Source: DATBIS01 sp036556805 (lineage in GTDB: Bacteria; Actinomycetota; UBA4738; HRBIN12). Taken from it: a DNA stretch of 35,808 nt. The DNA lies in the NCBI GenBank assembly GCA_036556805.1, contig DATBIS010000121.1:1-35808 (forward strand), given 5' to 3'. A model generated the notes under the pieces. The model ran no database searches and was not told the DNA's origin. It saw only the letters and a program-made list of their open reading frames with translations. Made by a program: the position numbers and the translations under genes. This document shows, piece by piece, positions 29,785-35,808 of this stretch. Positions within the stretch are counted from its first letter, which is position 1. Every line of letters starts with the position of its first letter.

Positions 29785-30509
29785 TGGCGATCAAGGGCAA
29801 GACCAAGGCGAAGAGCAAGCCTCGATCGGTCGCGCGAGCGCCTCGCGCGGTGCCGGTCGAGGTGAAGCCGCCCTTCTTCCTGCGCCGCTGGGTGCAGGTC
29901 TCGCTCGCGTTCGTCGCCGGCCTCGGCGTCATGGTCGTCCTCATCTGGGCCACGAACGGCGTTCGCGACCAGAACCGGACGAAGGAGCAGACGCGCTCGC
30001 GCGAGTCGGCCCGGCGGGTCGTTCAGGAGTGGCAGACCACGGTGGACTCGGCGCTCTCGACCTTCGGCCCCGCGCAGGCGGGCGGCGCGCCGCCGACGCT
30101 GTTCCCCGACCTCTCGGCCGCGATCGACGCCACATCGAACGGCAAGCCGCCGCAGGATCTCGAGCAGGTGGCGAAGGACGCGGGTGACCTCGCGCGGACC
30201 ACCTCCGACACGCTCGACGGCGTCGAGCTCTCCTCGCTCATCGCGGACAAGGGCCTGCGCGCCGAGGAGGCGATCTGGGTGCTCGACTCCCAGAAGCGCA
30301 TGGCGTTCGCCTTCAAGCTCTACGGACAGGTGGCGGGGATCATGGGCGAGGCCGCGAAGGCGACCGACGCCGAGCAGGTGCAGCTCGCGAAACGGGCGAG
30401 CTCGATCGCACAGCTCGCGGTCGACGCGTTCCAGGATGGCTACGAGAACTACACGAACGCGCTCGCGAGCGTGGGTCTCTTCACCGGCGGCACGCCGGCG
30501 GGCGGGTAG
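29784..30509 (+). CDS. Membrane-anchored helical protein downstream of tatC
   Basis: I do not recognise this 241-aa protein. A basic N-terminus (KGKTKAKSKPRSVARAPR) and one membrane helix at about residues 37-57 (VQVSLAFVAGLGVMVVLIWA) leave the rest outside the membrane. That part is almost all helical and rich in Ala/Glu/Lys/Gln, with regular stretches such as SRESARRVVQEWQTTVDSAL and GLRAEEAIWVLDSQKRMAFA. No cysteine or catalytic signature. The GTG overlaps the tatC stop by one base, so production is tied to TatC. It may be a substrate-handling or envelope protein of this lineage; that is inference from position only. Confidence 0.75.
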   Translation: MAIKGKTKAKSKPRSVARAPRAVPVEVKPPFFLRRWVQVSLAFVAGLGVMVVLIWATNGVRDQNRTKEQTRSRESARRVVQEWQTTVDSALSTFGPAQAGGAPPTLFPDLSAAIDATSNGKPPQDLEQVAKDAGDLARTTSDTLDGVELSSLIADKGLRAEEAIWVLDSQKRMAFAFKLYGQVAGIMGEAAKATDAEQVQLAKRASSIAQLAVDAFQDGYENYTNALASVGLFTGGTPAGG

Positions 30510-30516
30510 CGGCTCC

Positions 30517-31428
30517 GTGGACGCCGCGACGCTCGTCGTGGTCGCGAACCCGGCCGCCGGGGCGGGCAAAGCCGGACGGCTGATCGGGAAGGTCGACACG
30601 CAGCTCCACGCGCTCGGTGTGCCGCATGAGATCCGGGTTTCCGAGTCGGCCGCCGACCTCGAGCGGATCGCGCGGGCGGCGGCCGACGACGGCGCCGACG
30701 TCGTGGCAGTGCTCGGGGGCGACGGTTCGGTGAACGCGGTCGCGAACGGCCTCCTCGGCACGAAGGCCGCGCTCGCCGTCCTCCCGGCCGGCACGGGCGA
30801 CGACTTCGCGAAGGCGATCGGGCCGAGCAAGCTGGAGGCGGCGGCGGCGCGGCTCGTCGATCCGACGATCCGCGAGATCGACGTGGTGCGCGTGGTGGCC
30901 GGAGCGACGGAGCGGCATTTCGTGAACATCGCGGGCGCCGGCTTCGACTCCGAGGTCAACGAGACGGCGAACGCGATGACGGTGAGGCTGGGGAGCACGG
31001 GCACGTACGTGCTCGCCGTCCTGCGGACCCTCAAGACGTTCACGCCGGCCCGATACGAGATCACCGTGGACGCGGAGACCCTCACGCTTTCCGCCATGCT
31101 CGCGATCGTGGGCAACAGCGTGTCGTACGGCGGCGGGATGAGGGTGCTGCCGACGGCCTCGATCACCGACGGCCTGCTCGATGTGTGCATCGTGGAAGAG
31201 CTGTCGCGTGGGGCGTTCCTCCGAGCGTTCCCGCGTGTGTTCCGCGGCACGCACGTGAGCCACCCCAAGGTGCGCATGTTGCGAGGGCGCACGGTGAAAG
31301 TGGAAGCGGACCGGCGCATCCAGGTCTACGCGGACGGGGAGCGCGTGGGCCCGCTGCCGGCGATCTTCGAGATCGAGCCGGGAGCGCTCCGGGCGGTCGT
31401 GGACCTCGAAGCGAGGACGGTGAGGTAG
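30517..31428 (+). CDS. Diacylglycerol kinase family lipid kinase, copy 1
   Basis: A lipid kinase of 303 aa of the DagK/YegS type. NPAAGAGKAG (11-20), GGDGS (67-71) and PAGTGDDFAKAI (from 90) are the nucleotide-binding and catalytic landmarks. The C-terminal domain has YGGGMRVLPTASITDGLLDV and ends with the fold's closing strands (VYADGERVGPLPAIFEI). It phosphorylates diacylglycerol or related lipids at the membrane surface. The second signature's Asn is replaced by Asp (GTGDDFA), common in the family. GTG start seven bases after the preceding gene. The stop TAG is immediately followed by the ATG of the hydrolase. Confidence 0.88.
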   Translation: MDAATLVVVANPAAGAGKAGRLIGKVDTQLHALGVPHEIRVSESAADLERIARAAADDGADVVAVLGGDGSVNAVANGLLGTKAALAVLPAGTGDDFAKAIGPSKLEAAAARLVDPTIREIDVVRVVAGATERHFVNIAGAGFDSEVNETANAMTVRLGSTGTYVLAVLRTLKTFTPARYEITVDAETLTLSAMLAIVGNSVSYGGGMRVLPTASITDGLLDVCIVEELSRGAFLRAFPRVFRGTHVSHPKVRMLRGRTVKVEADRRIQVYADGERVGPLPAIFEIEPGALRAVVDLEARTVR

Positions 31429-32163
31429 ATGGACGGCATGCTGCTCGTGCACGCGTTCCCGCTCGACGCGCGGATGTGGGAACCACAGCTTGCCGCGTTC
31501 GACGCGAGCGGCGTTCCCGTGGTCGCGCCGCACCTGCCGGGGTTCGGCGGCACCGCGTCGGCCGGCGACGTCATGACGATGGAGGCGGCCGCCGGCCGGT
31601 GCCTCGCCGAGCTCGACGCCGCAGGCGTGGATCGCGTGGTCGTGTGCGGCCTCTCGATGGGCGGCTATGTCGCGCTCGAGCTGTGGCGGGAGGCCCGCGA
31701 CCGGATCGCCGGACTGGTGTTCGCGAACACGAAGGCCGAGGGCGACACGCCCGAGGCCGCGGCGAAGCGACGGGAGCTCGCCGAGAAGCTGCGGACCGAG
31801 GGCAACGTGCTCGTCGCAAACCCACCGCCGTTGCTGTCCGACGGCGCGAGCGCCGAGCTCCGCGAGCGCGTCACGGGGATGATCGCCGATCAGCCCGCGA
31901 CCTCGATCGCCGCCGCGGCGCTCGGGATGGCCGAGCGGCCCGATTCCACGGGCGACCTCGCCGGGATCGACGTCCCGACGCTCGTGATCGCCTCGGACGC
32001 GGATGCGTTGATCCCGGCCGGGGTCAGCGCGCCGATGGCCGAGCGCATCCCCGGTGCGGAGCTCGCGACGATCACGCACGCCGGGCATCTCTCGAACCTC
32101 GAGGCTTCCGAGGAGTTCGATCGCCTCCTGGAATCGCACCTGGGGCGCTGCGGGCTGGCCTAG
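31429..32163 (+). CDS. Alpha/beta hydrolase
   Basis: A single-domain serine hydrolase of 244 aa. The nucleophile is Ser76 in CGLSMGGY. The acid is probably Asp192 (IASDADALIP) and the base His220 (THAGHLSNLE). The oxyanion region is LLVHAFPLDARMWEP near the N-terminus. No signal peptide. The fold and THAGHLSNLE tail match esterases and 3-oxoadipate enol-lactonase-type hydrolases. The substrate is not predictable. The ATG directly abuts the lipid-kinase stop, so coupled translation is likely, which might suggest a lipid or ester substrate. Confidence 0.85.
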   Translation: MDGMLLVHAFPLDARMWEPQLAAFDASGVPVVAPHLPGFGGTASAGDVMTMEAAAGRCLAELDAAGVDRVVVCGLSMGGYVALELWREARDRIAGLVFANTKAEGDTPEAAAKRRELAEKLRTEGNVLVANPPPLLSDGASAELRERVTGMIADQPATSIAAAALGMAERPDSTGDLAGIDVPTLVIASDADALIPAGVSAPMAERIPGAELATITHAGHLSNLEASEEFDRLLESHLGRCGLA

Positions 32164-32176
32164 CACCTCGCGAACC

Positions 32177-32182
32177 TAGACT
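32177..32182 (+). promoter_or_regulatory. -10 box TAGACT of helY, leaderless arrangement
   Basis: TAGACT is followed by six bases and the ATG at 32189, in the 25-base gap after the hydrolase stop. No ribosome-binding site precedes the ATG. Confidence 0.5.
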
Positions 32183-32188
32183 GGGTCC

Positions 32189-34834
32189 ATGACCGATTCC
32201 GCGGCGTTCGCCGCGCAGTATCCGTTCCCGCTGGACGACTTCCAGCGCGAGGCGATCGAGGCCCTCGACGAGGGGGGTTCGGTGCTCGTAGCCGCCCCCA
32301 CGGGGTCGGGGAAGACGGTCGTCGCCGAGTTCGCGATCGAGCAGGCGCTGCACCACGACGCAAAGGCCTTCTACACCACCCCGCTGAAGGCACTGTCGAA
32401 CCAGAAGTTCGGCGACCTCGTGGCGAGGCACGGCGCGGCGAAGGTGGGCCTGCTCACCGGGGACAACTCGATCAACGCCGAGGCGCCGGTCGTCGTGATG
32501 ACGACCGAGGTGCTCCGCAACATGTTGTACGAGCGAAGCGAGACCCTGACGCACCTCGCGTCGGTCGTCTTGGACGAAGTGCACTACCTGCAAGACCCGT
32601 ACCGCGGGGCTGTGTGGGAGGAGGTCCTGATCCACCTCCCCAGAAGCGTGAGCGTCGTCTGCCTGTCGGCGACGATCTCGAACGCGGAGGAATTCGGCGA
32701 GTGGATCGGGACGCTCCGGGGCGCGACGCGCGTCGTGATCGAGGAGCGGCGCCCCGTGCCGCTCGAGCACCACTACCTGATCGGCGAGCAGCTGCATCCC
32801 ATGCACGTGGAGCACGGGGGCGTGCTCCTGCCGAACCCGCACGTCGTCGCGATGGACCGAAACGAGTCGCGCTCGACCGGCCGGCACGGGCGCCGCCAAC
32901 AGCACGGCGCGGCGCGATACGAGCGCTACGAACGCAGGCTCCGAGCTCCCCGGCGCGAAGATGTCGTGGAAGTCCTTGCGGAGCAAGAGATGTTGCCCGC
33001 GATCTACTTCGTCTTCAGCCGCGCCGGGTGCGATCGGAGCGTCCGCTGGCTGCGTGAGTCGGGCCTCCGGCTGACCTCGCGCGACGAGATCGAGCGGATC
33101 CGGGAGTTCGCGGAGATGCGCGCGGCGTGGGTGGACGACGAGGATCTCGCGACGCTCGGCTTCTTCGACTTCCTCGACGGGCTCACGCGCGGGGTGGCGG
33201 CCCACCACGCCGGGATGCTGCCGGTCTTCAAGGAGACCGTGGAGGAGCTCTTCGAGGCCGGGCTCGTCAAGGTCGTCTTCGCGACCGAGACACTCTCGCT
33301 CGGGATCAACATGCCGGCGAAGACCGTGGTGATCGAGGACCTCTGGAAGTTCCAGGGCGAACGGCACGAGATCCTCAGCCCGGGGGAGTACACACAGCTC
33401 ACCGGCCGCGCGGGGCGGCGGGGAATCGACGCGATCGGCCACGCGGTGGTGCTGTATCAACGCGAGATCCCGTTCGAGCGTGTGGCGGGGCTCGCGGCGA
33501 CGCGCACCTACGACCTCAGGTCGTCGTTCCGCCCCTCCTACAACATGGCGGTGAACCTCGTGCGGAACTACACCCCGGCCGAGGCGCACGAGCTCCTGAA
33601 CTCGTCGTTCGCGCAGTTCCTCGCCGACCGCGGCGTCGTGACGCTCGAACGCCAGCTCGCGCGCGACCGGGCGGCCCTCGACGGCTACCGCGCGAACATG
33701 GCCTGTGACCTGGGCGACTTCGAAGAGTACTGGGGGCTGCTCCAGACGGCGCGACGGCTGCGCGACGAGGCCCGCCGGGGCCGGGAACGGGCGCGAGCGG
33801 ACGCGGTGCGGACCGCCGTGGCCACGCTCGCGCCCGGGGAGGTCGTCTTCGTGCCGAGGGCGAAGCGGCGCGGGCTCGCGGTGGTGGTGACGACGCGCGA
33901 GGGGAAGCCGACCGTGCTCACGCAGGACCGGCAGCTCTTCCGCGTGTCCGCGAAGGACTTCGATGAGCCGCCCGTCGCGCTCACGCGCATCCAGCTGCCG
34001 AGGTCGGGGAGCGCGCGCAGCGCGCGGTACCGGCGGGACGTCGCCTCCCGCCTCGTGAACCTCTCGGTTCGTGCGCCGGCACCGCGAGCGCGAGGCATCC
34101 TCGACCCGGGAGTCGAGCGGCAGGCGTCGAAGCTCGAGGCCGCGGCCGAGGCGCATCCGTGCCGGATGTGTCCTGAGCGAGCGAAGCACGAGCGTTGGGC
34201 CGAGCGCGCCAGCGATCTTGAGCGGCAGCTCCGCGGCGTCGAGCGTCGGATCCGCACGCGCACCGAGACGCTCGGGCGCCAGTTCGATCGCGTGCACGCC
34301 GTGCTCGAGGAGCTGGGGTATGTCCAAGGTTGGGAACTGGAGCCGAGGGGACGGATGCTCGCGCGCATCTACGGCGAGGGCGACATCCTCGTCGGCGAGG
34401 CGCTCGCCGACGGGCTCCTCGACGGGTTGTCGCCGGCGGAGGCCGCCGCGTTGGTCTCGACGATGGTGTTCGAGTCGCGCGAGCGGACGCCTGCCCCCGG
34501 AGAGCTGCCCACGGCCGAAACCGAGGCGCGGTTCGAGCGGCTGCGCGCCGTGTGGCGTCGCGTGCGTCGCACGGAGGACGAACATCACGTCCAGCTCTGC
34601 CGCGAGCTCGACGCCGGCTTCGCGACGCCGGTGTTCCACTGGACCGAGGGGAAGCCGCTCGTCGACGTGCTCGCGGAGACGGAGATGGCGCCGGGCGACT
34701 TCGTCCGCAACTGCAAGCAGCTCGTGGACCTGCTCCGGCAGATCGAGGACGTCGCGCCTACCGAGACCGCGGACCTGGTGCGGCACGCCCGCGACGGCGT
34801 GCTGCGGGGCGTCGTGGCCTACACCGGCGTCTGA
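32189..34834 (+). CDS. helY: Ski2-like DEAD/DEAH-box RNA helicase (HelY family)
   Basis: An ATP-dependent helicase of 881 aa. Walker A APTGSGKT (36-43), motif Ia TTPLKALSNQKF, DEVH box (129-132), SAT motif CLSATIS (from 158), motif V FATETLSLGINMPAKTVV and motif VI QLTGRAGRRGID are all present. A basic insertion at about residues 230-260 is followed by the long C-terminal half with a cysteine pair (HPCRMCPER) and the DSHCT-type end (EGDILVGEALADGLLDGL, GDFVRNCKQLVDLLRQI). This matches HelY, the actinobacterial Mtr4/Ski2 relative thought to act in RNA processing. A TAGACT box six bases before the ATG indicates leaderless expression. Close to the roughly 900-aa family size. Confidence 0.93.
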   Translation: MTDSAAFAAQYPFPLDDFQREAIEALDEGGSVLVAAPTGSGKTVVAEFAIEQALHHDAKAFYTTPLKALSNQKFGDLVARHGAAKVGLLTGDNSINAEAPVVVMTTEVLRNMLYERSETLTHLASVVLDEVHYLQDPYRGAVWEEVLIHLPRSVSVVCLSATISNAEEFGEWIGTLRGATRVVIEERRPVPLEHHYLIGEQLHPMHVEHGGVLLPNPHVVAMDRNESRSTGRHGRRQQHGAARYERYERRLRAPRREDVVEVLAEQEMLPAIYFVFSRAGCDRSVRWLRESGLRLTSRDEIERIREFAEMRAAWVDDEDLATLGFFDFLDGLTRGVAAHHAGMLPVFKETVEELFEAGLVKVVFATETLSLGINMPAKTVVIEDLWKFQGERHEILSPGEYTQLTGRAGRRGIDAIGHAVVLYQREIPFERVAGLAATRTYDLRSSFRPSYNMAVNLVRNYTPAEAHELLNSSFAQFLADRGVVTLERQLARDRAALDGYRANMACDLGDFEEYWGLLQTARRLRDEARRGRERARADAVRTAVATLAPGEVVFVPRAKRRGLAVVVTTREGKPTVLTQDRQLFRVSAKDFDEPPVALTRIQLPRSGSARSARYRRDVASRLVNLSVRAPAPRARGILDPGVERQASKLEAAAEAHPCRMCPERAKHERWAERASDLERQLRGVERRIRTRTETLGRQFDRVHAVLEELGYVQGWELEPRGRMLARIYGEGDILVGEALADGLLDGLSPAEAAALVSTMVFESRERTPAPGELPTAETEARFERLRAVWRRVRRTEDEHHVQLCRELDAGFATPVFHWTEGKPLVDVLAETEMAPGDFVRNCKQLVDLLRQIEDVAPTETADLVRHARDGVLRGVVAYTGV

Positions 34835-34855
34835 CCGCGGCTACCCTGGGCCGCG

Positions 34856-35788
34856 ATGAGCGGGAGCGCCTTCGGCGATCTCACGGTGATCGTGAACCCG
34901 AACGCCGCACGGGGCGTGGTGGGGGAGCGCGTGCCGGAGCTGCGTGAAGCCCTTGCGGCGCAGGGACTTCCGTACGAACTGCACATGGCGGGGTCGGCGC
35001 GTGAGGCCGAGGACGCCGCGCGCGGCGCCTTACGGTCGGGCGGCCGCTTCGTGGTCGCGGTGGGAGGCGACGGCACCGTCCAGGCCGTGCTCAACGGGTT
35101 CTTCGACGACGGACGACCGATCGTCGAGGGGCCGGTGCTCGGGGTCGTAGGGGCCGGAAGCGGCTGTGACCTGCTGCGCACGTTCGGCCTGCCCTCGGGG
35201 ACGACCGACGCCGTCGGCCACCTCACCGGGGAGAACGTGTATCCGTTCGACGTGGTGCGGGCGACGGTGACCGGACCCGGTGGCGAACGGGTCAGCACGT
35301 ACGTCCACAACCTCGCCGAGGTCGGCCTCGGCGCATCCGTGCTCCTGCGGCGCAAGGACCTCCCCGCGTGGACCGGTCGCGCGCGGGACTTTCTCGGCTT
35401 CTGGCTCGCCCTCGCCCGCTCGCGATCCGTCCGCGTCACGATCGAAGCCGACTCGCGGTCGTTCGAGGCCGAGGCGTTCAACGTCGTGATCGGCAACGCG
35501 CAGTTCACGAACGGGGGCCTTCGGCTGTCACCTCGGTCCTTCCCCGGCGACGGCGTCCTCGACGTGCTGGTCTTCACCGGCCCGCGCTCGGACGCCGTCA
35601 CGATGCTGCCGAGGATCTTCCGCCACGGCGACCACGTTCCCGATCCGCACATCCACGAGATGCGATCGAAGATCCGAGTCGCGATCGACGCCGACCGAAC
35701 GCTCGCGGTCGTCGCCGACGGCAACGACCTCGGGCAGACACCCGCCACGTTCCAGATCCTGCCTCGGCGGATCCTGATGAAGCTGTAG
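34856..35788 (+). CDS. Diacylglycerol kinase family lipid kinase, copy 2
   Basis: A second DagK/YegS-type kinase, 310 aa. NPNAARGVVG (14-23), GGDGT (70-74) and GAGSGCDLLRTFG (99-111) are the family motifs; Gly-Ser-Gly replaces the usual Gly-Thr-Gly and Cys-Asp follows in place of Asn-Asp. The C-terminal domain contains VVIGNAQFTNGGLRLSPRSF and FPGDGVLDVLVF. It is clearly homologous to, but diverged from, the kinase at 30517, so the two may use different lipids or one may be a mycobacterial-type phosphatidylinositol- or sphingosine-kinase-like variant. It follows helY by 21 bases. A TACCCT sequence eight bases before the ATG may be its -10 box. The last 20 bases of the window hold nothing identifiable. 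Confidence 0.87.
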   Translation: MSGSAFGDLTVIVNPNAARGVVGERVPELREALAAQGLPYELHMAGSAREAEDAARGALRSGGRFVVAVGGDGTVQAVLNGFFDDGRPIVEGPVLGVVGAGSGCDLLRTFGLPSGTTDAVGHLTGENVYPFDVVRATVTGPGGERVSTYVHNLAEVGLGASVLLRRKDLPAWTGRARDFLGFWLALARSRSVRVTIEADSRSFEAEAFNVVIGNAQFTNGGLRLSPRSFPGDGVLDVLVFTGPRSDAVTMLPRIFRHGDHVPDPHIHEMRSKIRVAIDADRTLAVVADGNDLGQTPATFQILPRRILMKL

Positions 35789-35808
35789 GGTGGCCGCCGT
35801 GGGGGATC

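Noticed and set aside
1..35808. CRISPR arrays, intact insertion sequences, or prophage genes
   Set aside because: No regularly spaced repeats, transposase signatures or phage structural genes were seen; only the integrase relic remains.

Overview
This is a GC-rich, gene-dense chromosomal segment whose content points to the Actinomycetota. It carries an almost complete Pup-proteasome locus (Mpa/ARC ATPase, Dop, Pup, 20S beta and alpha subunits, PafA, then PafB and PafC), a HelY-type helicase, and many genes whose start codon lies six or seven bases after a TAnnnT -10 box, the leaderless arrangement common in Actinobacteria. MetV-like and TtuA/TtuB-like genes suggest a less-studied lineage rather than a classical Streptomyces or Mycobacterium. 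I cannot name the genus. Nearly all genes lie on the + strand.

Layout. 1-2482: end of a peptide (Opp/Dpp) ABC transporter (permease, two ATPases). 2501-2902: secG, tRNA-Leu(GAG) and a strong hairpin. 2924-3119: decayed tyrosine-recombinase end facing the tRNA. 3159-4176 (minus): small C2H2 zinc-finger protein and a conserved-TM-helix channel-like protein. 4428-6572: small membrane protein, secreted seven-repeat delta-60 protein, DUF3224-type protein. 6600-8358: promoter, folded leader, 12-codon upstream ORF and an ABC-F ATPase. 8402-10081: YtcJ-like amidohydrolase. 10212-14084: two DmdA/LigM-like folate-dependent demethylases, a MetV-like cysteine-rich protein and MetF. 14144-16039: HtrA-like lipoprotein protease and an M50 site-2 protease. 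16008-17961: ubiquitin-fold sulfur carrier (TtuB-like), TtuA-like tRNA thiolase and TrmI. 18145-24816: mpa, dop, pup, prcB, prcA, pafA and a small membrane protein. 24805-25899 (minus): DUF3866. 25944-28557: pafB, pafC, a zinc-ribbon protein and a one-helix membrane protein. 28601-30509: tatA/B, tatC and a membrane-anchored helical protein. 30517-35788: two diacylglycerol-kinase-like lipid kinases flanking an alpha/beta hydrolase and a HelY helicase.

How genes work together. The 10212-14084 operon reads as a C1 pathway: a methylated substrate gives its methyl group to tetrahydrofolate, and the resulting 5-methyl-THF is oxidised by MetF with the MetV-like partner. The ttuB-ttuA-trmI operon targets the T-loop of tRNA (thiolation of U54, methylation of A58). 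The 18145-27883 block is pupylation and proteasomal degradation plus the PafBC DNA-damage regulator. HtrA next to an M50 protease resembles a regulated-proteolysis pair.

The most unusual signals are: the ABC-F leader, where a 10-base perfect anti-Shine-Dalgarno copy can sequester the only good ribosome site and the ABC-F start overlaps the stop of a 12-codon upstream ORF; the folate-linked demethylation operon with two divergent demethylases; and a TtuB-like modifier whose Gly-Gly is followed by two extra residues, encoded next to the Pup system.
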